From assembly GCA_020847975.1 (NCBI GenBank), contig JADLBD010000086.1:1-45454 (forward strand): a DNA stretch of 45,454 nucleotides. Direction: 5' to 3'. Every line of letters starts with the position of its first letter. Position 1 is the stretch's first letter. Positions 32,597 to 40,880 of the stretch are shown here, piece after piece. A program made the translations under genes and the position numbers. The notes beneath the pieces are model-generated. The model was not told where the DNA came from, made no database searches, and worked only from the letters and a program-made list of their open reading frames with translations. This stretch comes from Bryobacterales bacterium. Its GTDB lineage: Bacteria > Acidobacteriota > Terriglobia > Bryobacterales > Bryobacteraceae.

Positions 32597-34345
32597 CTAC
32601 CGCGTCCACGAGAGGTTAATGTTCGTCACCGAACCGTCTTTGATGTCGATGTCCTGCTCCTGCCTGTGGAACCCTTCCTTCTCCAGCGCCAGTTTGTGCG
32701 CCCCCGCCGCCAGCGTGATCTGCGCCGGCGTCCGTTCAGTACGCTCCCGGCCGTCGATGAATATCGTTGCGCCCGGCGGCGTCGTGTGAATGACCACCGT
32801 CCCGATGGCCCGCTCCATCACAATCACCTGGGAACTCTCGTCAGGCATCATGAAAATCCGCTGCTGCTCGCGGTAGCCGCCGGCGATCGTGGCCAGCGTA
32901 TGGCGCCCCGGCGGCAGCGTCATTTCGCAGGGCGAAGTGCAAATGAGCTTCGGCTGCCCGTCAAACATGATCTTCACTCCCGGAGGAGAGGTGACCACGC
33001 GCACGGCGGCGTCCTGTGGCTGCGGTTCCTGTTTGCGGACGGCCGCGGGCGTTTTGCGCGGCGCGGGTTCTGCCGCGGGCTCCGGGACCTTCACCGGGGG
33101 AGGCGCCTCGGGAGCTTTCTCCTCCTGGGCGGGCCTCTCCTCCTCGGGAGGCTTCGTTTGCTCCACTGGCGGAGGCGGAGGCTCGGGTCTCCCTGCCTGC
33201 GGGCCCATCGGGGACGGTTTGGCCTCGTTGTTCGCCACGGACGGCGCCGCCTGCTCCGGTTTCTGCTGCGGAGTGTCGTTGTGAAACAGGAGCATGTTCA
33301 GACCCGCCGCCATCAAACCCACCACGGCGAACCCGGCGAGAAATGCAAACACAGTCGAGCGTTTACGCGATGCCGGAACCTGCTCCGGAGGCAAAACACG
33401 CGAGGGAACGGCAGGCGGCGTTGCGGGCTTCCCTGGGCGCGCCGCCGCCTGCTTCACCATCATCGCCGGCTCTGCCACCGTCTCCTGCTCGTCGATGGCG
33501 CCCTGGCGCACCGGCTTCCAGTTCGGCCGCGCCGCACACGCATTGTGCAGCGCTTTCGTGAACGCCTCGCAGTTCGGAAATCGGGCCTTGGCGTCCTTGC
33601 TGAGAGCCCTCCGGATCACCACGTCGACCGCGGCGCCGAGAGTCGAGTTGAGACGCTGCGGCGGAATGGGCTCCTCATGCACAATCTTGAACATCAGCGC
33701 CGGCACCGTGTTCCCCGTAAACGGCCGCTCCCCGGTCAGTAACTGGTAGGCGATGACCGCCAGCGAGAACTGGTCCGCGCGGCCATCCACCGCGAGATCC
33801 GATATCTGCTCGGGCGACATGTAGCTTGGCGTGCCCAGCACCATGCCCGTATTCGTGGCCTGCTGCGAAGTGAACTTGGCCACCCCGAAATCGGTGATCT
33901 TTACCGCTCCGTTCGACGTCAGCATGATATTCGCCGGCTTGATGTCGCGATGAACGATTCCCCGGCTGTGGGCATAGTCGAGCGATGCTGCCGCGTCATC
34001 GAGAATGTGGAACAGCAGCTCTTTGTGGATCGGCTTCTCACCCGACATCAGTTTTTCGAGCGTCGGCCCGTCCACATATTCCATGAACACGTAGCAGACG
34101 CCGTCGGATTCCTGAATGTCGTAAATCGTCACAATGCCCGGGTGGGAGAGGATGCCCGCGGAACGCGCCTCGCGGAACAGGCGGTCGCGGAGAAACTGCC
34201 GCTCCTGGTCGCTGGCGGCCTCCGCCAAACGGATCGTCTTGATGGCTACCGTGCGCCCGATGGACGGATCTTCGGCCCGATAGACGACGCCCATTGCGCC
34301 TCTGCCCAGCTCCCCCGTGATCCGATATCGCCCGATCTGTTCCAT
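32597..34345 (-). CDS. Membrane Ser/Thr protein kinase with C-terminal PEGA-like repeats
   Basis: This 582-aa kinase is a Hanks-type PknB-like enzyme. The kinase domain (about 1-270) has the Gly loop [12 protein letters not shown], Lys36 (TVAIKTIR), [10 protein letters not shown] with catalytic Asp134, and DFG at 152-154, so it should be active. After a linker comes one transmembrane helix (about 330-353, [20 protein letters not shown]), then a Pro/Glu-rich stretch (358-431) and two PEGA-like beta domains (about 436-506, 511-582: [14 protein letters not shown] and [16 protein letters not shown]) outside the membrane. PEGA-like repeats may sense or bind the wall. ATG 34345 ([16 protein letters not shown]) was chosen because an extended -10 lies 15 nt upstream; ATG 34357 would lie almost inside that promoter. 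Divergent from ftsY. Confidence 0.93.
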   Translation of the reverse strand: MEQIGRYRITGELGRGAMGVVYRAEDPSIGRTVAIKTIRLAEAASDQERQFLRDRLFREARSAGILSHPGIVTIYDIQESDGVCYVFMEYVDGPTLEKLMSGEKPIHKELLFHILDDAAASLDYAHSRGIVHRDIKPANIMLTSNGAVKITDFGVAKFTSQQATNTGMVLGTPSYMSPEQISDLAVDGRADQFSLAVIAYQLLTGERPFTGNTVPALMFKIVHEEPIPPQRLNSTLGAAVDVVIRRALSKDAKARFPNCEAFTKALHNACAARPNWKPVRQGAIDEQETVAEPAMMVKQAAARPGKPATPPAVPSRVLPPEQVPASRKRSTVFAFLAGFAVVGLMAAGLNMLLFHNDTPQQKPEQAAPSVANNEAKPSPMGPQAGRPEPPPPPVEQTKPPEEERPAQEEKAPEAPPPVKVPEPAAEPAPRKTPAAVRKQEPQPQDAAVRVVTSPPGVKIMFDGQPKLICTSPCEMTLPPGRHTLATIAGGYREQQRIFMMPDESSQVIVMERAIGTVVIHTTPPGATIFIDGRERTERTPAQITLAAGAHKLALEKEGFHRQEQDIDIKDGSVTNINLSWTR

Positions 34346-34360
34346 CCGGAAGGCCATTTT

Positions 34361-34369
34361 ATTGTAGCA
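34361..34369 (-). promoter_or_regulatory. Extended -10 promoter of the PEGA kinase
   Basis: On the minus strand TG-C-TACAAT lies 15 nt before ATG 34345. No good -35 box is visible, as expected for an extended -10 promoter. Confidence 0.45.
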
Positions 34370-34392
34370 ACCGGCTTCGGGCGAGAACGTGC

Positions 34393-34401
34393 TGGTACAA
34401 T
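34393..34401 (+). promoter_or_regulatory. Extended -10 promoter of ftsY-ribD-ribE
   Basis: TG-G-TACAAT on the plus strand lies 19 nt before the ftsY ATG at 34421. It mirrors the element on the other strand about 25 nt away, so the kinase and ftsY are driven by a compact divergent promoter pair. Confidence 0.45.
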
Positions 34402-34420
34402 CGAAGTTACTTACACCGCC

Positions 34421-35377
34421 ATGTTTCAATCGCTGTTTGGCTCGACAACCGAGAGCGAGCCGAATCTCCTCGAGAGGCTGAAAAAGGGCATCGAAAAGAC
34501 CCGCACCGGCTTCGTGTCGATGATCGAAGACACCCTGCAAGGGAAGAAGGAAATCGATTCCGATCTCCTCGAGGAACTGGAATATTCCCTCATCACCGCC
34601 GACATCGGCGTGCGCACCGCCACGGAGATCCTCGAAAGCATCCGCCAGCGCGTGGACCGCAAACTGGTGAACGACGCCGGGGAACTGCGCGCCCTGATTA
34701 AGCAGCGCCTGCTCGATGTGCTCGAGTCCGTCGAACGACCCGTGCCCACCGTCGCTCAGCCGCCTGCCGTCGTCATGGTGGTGGGCGTCAACGGCGCGGG
34801 CAAAACCACCACCATCGGTAAACTGGCCCACAGGTTCCACACCGAAAAACGCAGCGTGCTGCTCTGCGCCGCCGACACGTTCCGCGCGGCCGCCATCGAT
34901 CAGTTGGAGGTCTGGGGCGAGCGCACGAAAACCGAAGTCATCCGCCAGCAGCCCGGCTCCGACCCGAGCGCTGTTCTCTTCGACGCCCTCCAGGCCGCCC
35001 GGGCGCGCAAAGTGGATTACGTCATCGTGGATACCGCGGGCCGCCTGCACACTAAGACCAACCTCATGGCCGAACTCGAAAAGATGGGCCGCACGGCAAA
35101 CAAAGTGATTCCCGGCGCGCCCCATGAAGTCCTGCTCGTGCTCGATGCCACCACCGGCCAGAACGGACTCGAGCAGGCCAAACACTTCACGCAATCGAGC
35201 GGCGTCACCGGAATCGTCCTCACGAAGCTCGACGGCACAGCCAAAGGCGGCGTGGTGGTGGCCATCGCCCGGGAACTCAACCTCCCCATCCGCTACATCG
35301 GCATCGGCGAAAAAGTGGAGGATCTCCTCCCCTTCGAACCGGAACGCTTTGTCGAATCACTGTTTGAAACATCATAA
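34421..35377 (+). CDS. ftsY: Signal recognition particle receptor
   Basis: FtsY is the SRP receptor GTPase that docks ribosomes making membrane proteins at the translocon. The 318-aa protein has the N domain ([31 protein letters not shown]) and the G domain with [19 protein letters not shown] (P-loop), [51 protein letters not shown] and [18 protein letters not shown]. It is the short form without the acidic A domain of E. coli. It is the first of three plus-strand genes with ribD 7 nt downstream, an odd functional pairing likely reflecting shared growth-linked expression. Confidence 0.96.
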   Translation: MFQSLFGSTTESEPNLLERLKKGIEKTRTGFVSMIEDTLQGKKEIDSDLLEELEYSLITADIGVRTATEILESIRQRVDRKLVNDAGELRALIKQRLLDVLESVERPVPTVAQPPAVVMVVGVNGAGKTTTIGKLAHRFHTEKRSVLLCAADTFRAAAIDQLEVWGERTKTEVIRQQPGSDPSAVLFDALQAARARKVDYVIVDTAGRLHTKTNLMAELEKMGRTANKVIPGAPHEVLLVLDATTGQNGLEQAKHFTQSSGVTGIVLTKLDGTAKGGVVVAIARELNLPIRYIGIGEKVEDLLPFEPERFVESLFETS

Positions 35378-35384
35378 TCATTCC

Positions 35385-36506
35385 ATGGACCAGGATTACC
35401 TTGCCCAGGCGCTGGAACTGGCAAAGGAAGGAGTTGGCGAGACCAGCCCGAATCCGGCAGTCGGGGCGGTCGTCGTGCGGGATGGCGTTGTCGTGGGGCG
35501 AGGCTTTCATGTCTATGCCTTGAAGAAGCACGCCGAGATCGTGGCATTGGAAGAAGCGGGCGAACTTGCCCGCGGAGCCGATCTCTACGTGACTCTCGAG
35601 CCCTGTTCCCACCAGGGCCGCACCGGACCTTGCGCCGACGCCGTCATCGCGGCCGGCATCCGCAAAGTGACCGCCGCTATGGAAGATCCCAATCCGCTGG
35701 TGGCGGGCGAAGGCTTCCGCAAACTGCGCGCCGCTGGCATCGAGGCGCAATTGGACGATCGCCACGCCGCCGCCGCCCGCAAACTGAACGAAGCCTACAT
35801 CCATTTCATGAAAACGCGCCGGCCCTTCGTTACCCTCAAATCGGCGGTGACGCTCGACGGCAAAATCGCCGCCCCCTACGATAACGATGGCTGGATCACC
35901 AGCGAGCGTGCGCGCGCCCATGTGCAGACGCTGCGGCATGCCTCCGATTGCATCCTCACCGGCATCGGAACCGTCCTCGCCGACGATTGCCTGCTCAATG
36001 ACCGCTCCGGTTTGCCGCGCAGCCGCCCGCTCCTCCGCATCGTGCTCGATTCCCAACTCCGGCTGCCGCTCGCCTCGAAAATGATGGCCAGTTGCCGCCA
36101 TGATGTGCTGGTGGTGACCACCTCCGCCGCCGGCGCCGACCGCAAAGCCGCGCTCGAGCAGGCGGGAGCCGAAGTGGTGGTGATGGACGGCAAGGACGGC
36201 CGCACGGATCTGCGCACTCTCGTGAACTGGCTCGGCGAGCGAGGCTATCAATCGCTGATGATCGAAGCCGGCAGCCTGGTGAACTGGGCGGCGCTCGAAT
36301 CCGAAATCGCTGACCGGATCTTCCTTTACTACGCCCCGAAGATCCTCGGCGGCATGCAATCGCTTCCGGTCGCCGGCGGCAAAGGAAGGTCCCGCAGGCG
36401 TGACGCCATCCAGTTGGAGAACGTCACCCTGCACCAGATTCCCCCCGATGAATTCGCGGTGGAAGCGTATCTGAGGAAATCGGCGGATGTTCACGGGAAT
36501 CATTGA
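35385..36506 (+). CDS. ribD: Bifunctional riboflavin deaminase/reductase
   Basis: RibD carries out two steps of riboflavin synthesis: deamination of the pyrimidine and NADPH-dependent reduction of the ribosyl side chain. The 373-aa chain has an N-terminal deaminase domain with the zinc site KKHAEIVAL and TLEPCSHQGRTGPCADAV, and a C-terminal reductase domain (RRPFVTLKSAVTLDGKIAAPYD, WITSERARAHVQTLRHASD, LLRIVLDSQLRLPL, SLMIEAGSLVNWAAL). It overlaps ribE by 20 nt. No FMN riboswitch is visible before it, because only 7 nt separate it from ftsY. Confidence 0.95.
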   Translation: MDQDYLAQALELAKEGVGETSPNPAVGAVVVRDGVVVGRGFHVYALKKHAEIVALEEAGELARGADLYVTLEPCSHQGRTGPCADAVIAAGIRKVTAAMEDPNPLVAGEGFRKLRAAGIEAQLDDRHAAAARKLNEAYIHFMKTRRPFVTLKSAVTLDGKIAAPYDNDGWITSERARAHVQTLRHASDCILTGIGTVLADDCLLNDRSGLPRSRPLLRIVLDSQLRLPLASKMMASCRHDVLVVTTSAAGADRKAALEQAGAEVVVMDGKDGRTDLRTLVNWLGERGYQSLMIEAGSLVNWAALESEIADRIFLYYAPKILGGMQSLPVAGGKGRSRRRDAIQLENVTLHQIPPDEFAVEAYLRKSADVHGNH

Positions 36507-37128
36507 AGAGCTTGGCACGGTGGAGTCGGTGGAGGCCCGCGAAGCGGGAGCGCGGCTGCGGATTCGCTGCGCCACCGTGCTCTCGGATGCCGTGGAAGGT
36601 TGCAGCATCTGCGTCAACGGAGTCTGTCTTACGGCAGTCGATCTCCGCCCCGATTCCTTCGCCGCGGACCTCGCCCCCGAAACCCTCCGCGCCAGCAGCC
36701 TTGGCGCCCTCCGGACCGGCTCCAAAGTGAACCTCGAACGCTCCCTCGCCGCCGGAGGGCGGCTGAGCGGCCATATCGTGCAAGGCCATGTCGATGCCGC
36801 CGCCGAATTTCTCGGCCTCGAACCGCTTGGCTCGGACAACTGGTGGCTCCGCGTCCGCGTGCCGCCCGAAGCCGCGCGCCTGCTGGTCTATAAGGGTTCC
36901 GTGGCGATTGACGGCATCAGCCTGACTGTGGCCTCCATCGAGGGCGATGTGCTCTCCGTCACCATCGTTCCCCACACCTTCCGCAACACCACGCTCGGTT
37001 CCCTCAAACCCGGCGATCGAGTGAATATCGAATGCGACATTGTGGCCAAGTACGTGGGCAAGCTCCTGGGACGAATCGAACTGCCGGGCGGGCTCACCCT
37101 GGAAAAGTTGAAAGACCTCGGCTACTGA
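36487..37128 (+). CDS. ribE: Riboflavin synthase, alpha-type
   Basis: The enzyme dismutates two molecules of 6,7-dimethyl-8-ribityllumazine into riboflavin and a pyrimidine that is recycled. The 213-aa protein has the two internal lumazine-binding repeats: MFTGIIEELGTVESVEA with GCSICVNGVCLTAV, and GHIVQGHVDAAAEF with KGSVAIDGISLTVASIEG plus VPHTFRNTTLG. Length is normal. It starts within the end of ribD. Its TGA directly abuts the stop of the convergent DHH gene with no base between. ribBA and ribH, the remaining pathway genes, are not in the window. Confidence 0.96.
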   Translation: MFTGIIEELGTVESVEAREAGARLRIRCATVLSDAVEGCSICVNGVCLTAVDLRPDSFAADLAPETLRASSLGALRTGSKVNLERSLAAGGRLSGHIVQGHVDAAAEFLGLEPLGSDNWWLRVRVPPEAARLLVYKGSVAIDGISLTVASIEGDVLSVTIVPHTFRNTTLGSLKPGDRVNIECDIVAKYVGKLLGRIELPGGLTLEKLKDLGY

Positions 37129-38085
37129 TCAGCCGCGCTGCAACTCGAGCATGATCTCCCGCGCCGCCTTGCGCGCTTCTTCCACCTGGTTGATCTCGAA
37201 ACTGATGGCCCCCACCTTGGCGTGACCGCCCCCGCCGTATCGCTCGCAGATCGTCGCCAGATTGTGCACCAGCGGCCGCGGAGCCCACGGATTCGATCCC
37301 ACCGATACCTTCGTGCGGAACGTCGACACGCTCACCGACACCGTGTACAGCGAATCGGGAAACAGGTGGTAGGGGATGAACTTGTTGTATCCGTCCAGAT
37401 CCTCGCCCACCAGGTCGAAATAAACCACCCCGCCCTGGCATGCGCTCCGTTCGCGGATCACATCCACCGATCGCAGGTGGCGCTCATAAAGAGGCCGGTA
37501 GAGATCCTGTACTTCGGGTTTCTCGATGATGACGCCCAATCGCTCATACATCATCCAGCGGATCATGCTCTGCACGATACCGGACCCTTTGGACCCCTCG
37601 ATGACGAGAGTGAGCTTCATCGCCGGTGCGCCCAGTTGCACGGCTTCCTTGGCGCTCGAATATTGCGCTCCATCGATGATGTCCGCCCATTGGACGAGTT
37701 CGTCCAGATCCGCCGCCTTGTATCCCCACTTCTGCCGTGTCGCCGTCGCGATGAACTTCGTGCAGGAACGGTAACTCGGGTCGAATAGCTTCTTCCCGCT
37801 CGTGTCTTTGTGGAAATGCTCAGCGTCTTCGGGCGAGAGAAATGCGCTCTGGTGATGGTCGAACCACCAGGTCAGGTTCGGGTTCGGCGAGTATTTGAAG
37901 TCGACAATGGCGTTCTCATCGCCGTCAAACAGACTGTCCTCGAACAGTTGCGAGGCCTTGTGCGCCATGCCCGTATAGACAAACTCGGCATCCGGGGCAA
38001 TCGTGTCCCGGTAGAAGCGGCTGAAGAACGCCGCTGACGCTGCTCCGTCGAAGCAGTGGTCATGATAGAGGACCCTTACACGCAT
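37129..38085 (-). CDS. DHH-family phosphoesterase
   Basis: This 318-aa cytosolic protein has an N-terminal DHH domain with metal-binding motifs VLYHDHCFDGAASAAFF, AIVDFKYSPNP and LTWWFDHHQSAF, and a DHHA1-like C-terminal part ending in ERYGGGGHAKVGAISFEI, the GGGH motif for substrate binding. Family members include RecJ, oligoribonuclease NrnA and cyclic dinucleotide phosphodiesterases such as GdpP; size and motif set fit a stand-alone NrnA-like or related enzyme, but the substrate is not certain. Start at ATG 38085 was preferred to a TTG 3 codons earlier. It stands alone between convergent ribE and the TolB-like gene. Confidence 0.87.
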   Translation of the reverse strand: MRVRVLYHDHCFDGAASAAFFSRFYRDTIAPDAEFVYTGMAHKASQLFEDSLFDGDENAIVDFKYSPNPNLTWWFDHHQSAFLSPEDAEHFHKDTSGKKLFDPSYRSCTKFIATATRQKWGYKAADLDELVQWADIIDGAQYSSAKEAVQLGAPAMKLTLVIEGSKGSGIVQSMIRWMMYERLGVIIEKPEVQDLYRPLYERHLRSVDVIRERSACQGGVVYFDLVGEDLDGYNKFIPYHLFPDSLYTVSVSVSTFRTKVSVGSNPWAPRPLVHNLATICERYGGGGHAKVGAISFEINQVEEARKAAREIMLELQRG

Positions 38086-38296
38086 GGTTCGCAATGAGGA
38101 GCGGAAAACTCATTAGCTTGCCTCAAACAGGTAGGAAAAAGCAAGTGCAATCGTTATTGTCCTTTGGCAAAATCAATGGCGGCGGCGCGCTGCCCACGGC
38201 AAACCGGCTCCCGTCAGGGCGGAATGAGGCGATGGAACACGTAGATCCTCCGAAACGTTGTTCCATTGTATCGCAGCAGCCGCGCCCAACCGGGCT

Positions 38297-39769
38297 CTAT
38301 TTCCCCACCAGGCGGTAGCTGACAAAAGCCACGCGCCGGCTGTCCGGCGACCACGAAGGCACGTTCATCGTTCCCTGCCCCCCGAACAGCGTGGCGATGA
38401 TCCGCGGCTTGCCTCCGCCGGCGGGAGCCAGCCGCAGGGTGACGTCTTTGTTCGGCGGATGCCCGCTCACGGTCTTCTCGAACGAGACATAGACAATCCA
38501 TTTGCCGTCCGGAGACGGGTGCGCGAACCAGTCCGCCGAATCCTCACCCGGAATCAGCATCTGCTGCCCGGAGCCGTCCGCCTTCATCCGCCAGATTCGC
38601 ATCAGGCCGCTGCGCACCGAGTTGAAGTAGATATATTCCCCGTCAGGCGAGTAGTCCGGACCATCGTCCAGGCCGGGGCTCGTGGTCAACCGCTTCTCCT
38701 CGCCGCCTTCCACGGCCATTGTGTAGATGTCGAACTCGCCGTTGCGGCTCGCGCAATACGCCACCGTCTTGCCGTCCCGTGACCACCCATGCCAATACGA
38801 GGGAAACTTGCTGGTCAGCAGCCGCGGGACGCCGCCATCGATCGGAAGAATGTACACCTGAGACTGCCGGTTCGCCGACCCGTCGCTGATGGCCAGCCAT
38901 TTCCCGTCGGGCGAGATGCCGTGGTCATTGTTGCAGCGCGTCCGCTCCCCGGTGTCGATGGCCTTGGGTTCTCCTCCCGCCGCTGCCAGGCGATAGATGC
39001 GGCCCCCGGAATTGTAGAGAAGATACGAACCGTCGCGCGACCAGTTGGGCGCCTCGAAATGTTCCTTCGCCCTCCGCACGATATGGCGCTCCCCTGTGTC
39101 GATGTCGATTGTCTCGAGCGTGCTCTCCACCACCCGTTCCCTGTCCGGAACCACGCCGCGTACGTCCATCTCCACCTTCGAAAAGATGGCTGTGGTGACC
39201 GCCGTGTTGTCGTGCGACGACAACGCCAGACCCGCATAGATCGACTCGGGCATCTCCACCGTAAGCGCGCCGATGGGTTCGAACGGCTGCCCCGGCCTGG
39301 CCGCTTCCGCGGAGATGATATTGCCGTGCCGCTCGAGCCTCGCTACCACCGGCGGTGTCAACTTCGTCCGCACTTCGGCCGTCGGGCCGCCCTTCACCTT
39401 GCGGTATTGCAGCGCCAGCAAACCGTCGCCGTGAAAGGCGAAATCCGCGTATGGCGAATCGGCGTCCAGCGTGGCGCGAAAGATGGGGCCGCCCTTGCGG
39501 TGCGCATGCGTGCCCTCGCCCACCCATTCAACCGTCGTCGCGAGCGACACGTCGCCGCTTACTTTGCTGTAGACGAAATGGAAGCCATCCTCCGCCGCCC
39601 ACATGTTCCCTCCGCTGCCCGTAATGCGGTAGGTCCCGGCCGTTGCGTCATACCGGACGCTCCCCGGAATGCTTGTATTGCCGGCGTCCGTCGATGCTTC
39701 AAAGAGCCCGATCTTCTCCGCGCTCGCCGGAGCCAGCAGGATAGTGGTGAGTGCAACAAGGCGATACAT
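38297..39769 (-). CDS. Exported TolB/PD40 beta-propeller protein with N-terminal lectin-like domain
   Basis: This 490-aa protein has a signal peptide (YRLVALTTILLAPASAEK). Residues about 20-210 form a jelly-roll-like domain resembling DUF1349/laminin-G-type sandwiches (GNMWAAEDGFHFVYSKVSGD, GGPIFRATLDADSPYADFAF). Residues about 235-490 carry PD40 repeats of TolB type: APNWSRDGSYLLYNSGGRIY, HGISPDGKWLAISDG, HGWSRDGKTVAYCASRNGEF, GPDYSPDGEYIYFNSVRSG, AHPSPDGKWIVYVSFE and PSWSPDSRRVAFVS, giving a six-bladed propeller. It is likely periplasmic and binds a protein or glycan; such genes are abundant in Acidobacteria. Its partner is unknown. Confidence 0.86.
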   Translation of the reverse strand: MYRLVALTTILLAPASAEKIGLFEASTDAGNTSIPGSVRYDATAGTYRITGSGGNMWAAEDGFHFVYSKVSGDVSLATTVEWVGEGTHAHRKGGPIFRATLDADSPYADFAFHGDGLLALQYRKVKGGPTAEVRTKLTPPVVARLERHGNIISAEAARPGQPFEPIGALTVEMPESIYAGLALSSHDNTAVTTAIFSKVEMDVRGVVPDRERVVESTLETIDIDTGERHIVRRAKEHFEAPNWSRDGSYLLYNSGGRIYRLAAAGGEPKAIDTGERTRCNNDHGISPDGKWLAISDGSANRQSQVYILPIDGGVPRLLTSKFPSYWHGWSRDGKTVAYCASRNGEFDIYTMAVEGGEEKRLTTSPGLDDGPDYSPDGEYIYFNSVRSGLMRIWRMKADGSGQQMLIPGEDSADWFAHPSPDGKWIVYVSFEKTVSGHPPNKDVTLRLAPAGGGKPRIIATLFGGQGTMNVPSWSPDSRRVAFVSYRLVGK

Positions 39770-39798
39770 GAGTCTCTTCGCAGTGTATCCCCACTGCC

Positions 39799-40836
39799 CT
39801 ATTGGGTGGACCAGTAGCCGGGCCGGTGCCGGATCCGCGCGTCCGGACGCCGCGGCAGGCGCACTTCGATGTGGTGATGCCCCGGTTCGCCTCCCTCCGG
39901 CGAAAAGCTCAGTACGTACTGCGCATGCAACTCCGCCCCCAGCTTTTCCATCACTCCTTCAAGCTCCCGCTGCCGCGTAAAGGGAAAAATCGTCCCCCCG
40001 CTGGCCTCCGCCAGAACCTTCGCCGAATTCGGCATGTTGAGCCTCGAAAGCTCCCCGAGGCCGGCCAGCAGATCCACCCGTTGTTCCCCCGGAGGCAGTT
40101 GCGGATTGATTTGCGAAGGCGGGCCCCCATCGATGGTGCCTGTCTGTTCGGTCGGCGGGCCCGGATTCTTGCGCGGCAGCGGGCGCCCCTTCCCAGACGA
40201 CTTCGTCGTGAAGGCCGTCTTGAACGCCGAGTACGTGGCGGCATAAATCGTCACCCCCGCCGCTTGCGCAGCCGCGGCCACCGAATCCAGATCCGTTTCG
40301 CTCCCCCGGTCCCGCGATTCGGAAATGAGCAGCAGCACGCGCCGCGTGTTCGGCATCCCGCGCAGCCGGCGAATCGCCTCATAGGCCGCGTCCAGCATCC
40401 GGCCGGTCCTCTCTTCTCCCGTCTCCAGCCGCCCGAAGGATGCCGCGAGCCGGCCGGGGTCGTTCGTGCAATCCTCCATCCACGTCACCCGCCCGGCAAA
40501 CGAGAGAAGTCCCGCGCACCCGCGCTCTCCCGTAATCAGCGGCTGCACCATCGCGCCGATTTTCCTCACCTTCTCGAGCGCCGCCGCGGAGATTCCCGAC
40601 GCTTGCACGGCGATCATCAGTGCGATCGGGGCCACACCTGTGCCCGTCGAGTCGACAATCAGCCGCCGCGCCTCGCCGTTGTCGAGCACGACGAAGTCCG
40701 AGGCTTCGAGGCCGTCCACATTGCGGCCTTTGCCGTCCATCACCGTAACAGGAACCATGACAAGGCGCGCGCGGGCATCGAAGTGAGATTCCTGGGCGGC
40801 CAGCGCCAGCGCCAGAAAGAACGCAAGCTTGCTCAT
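39799..40836 (-). CDS. Exported VWFA-like protein with degenerate metal site
   Basis: This 345-aa protein has a signal peptide (MSKLAFFLALALAAQES), the family's small beta domain (RARLVMVPVTVMDGKGRNVDGLEASDFVVLDNGE) and a von Willebrand A-like domain. The MIDAS site reads LMIAVQASGIS, lacking the Asp and first Ser of DxSxS, so metal-dependent binding is probably lost; the later part keeps RVLLLISESRDRGSETDL and VTIYAATYSAFKT. A Pro-rich insert (PRKNPGPPTEQ) precedes the C-terminal segment (LGAELHAQYVLSFSPEGG). It resembles the intact VWFA protein at 30597. Start at ATG 40836 gives a clean signal peptide; ATG 40854 is possible. It is divergent from the secreted protease with a very short intergenic space. 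Confidence 0.82.
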   Translation of the reverse strand: MSKLAFFLALALAAQESHFDARARLVMVPVTVMDGKGRNVDGLEASDFVVLDNGEARRLIVDSTGTGVAPIALMIAVQASGISAAALEKVRKIGAMVQPLITGERGCAGLLSFAGRVTWMEDCTNDPGRLAASFGRLETGEERTGRMLDAAYEAIRRLRGMPNTRRVLLLISESRDRGSETDLDSVAAAAQAAGVTIYAATYSAFKTAFTTKSSGKGRPLPRKNPGPPTEQTGTIDGGPPSQINPQLPPGEQRVDLLAGLGELSRLNMPNSAKVLAEASGGTIFPFTRQRELEGVMEKLGAELHAQYVLSFSPEGGEPGHHHIEVRLPRRPDARIRHRPGYWSTQ

Positions 40837-40880
40837 CCGGCTTTCTACCAGCATGCCAAGGGCCTGTATCTGGCAAACTG

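Noticed and set aside
34358..35194. Upstream extension of the PEGA kinase frame
   Set aside because: It is antisense to ftsY; the kinase Gly-loop region starts right after the ATG at 34345.
35300..35385. Possible FMN riboswitch before ribD
   Set aside because: Only 7 nt separate ftsY and ribD, and none of the RFN-element conserved blocks is visible in the end of ftsY.
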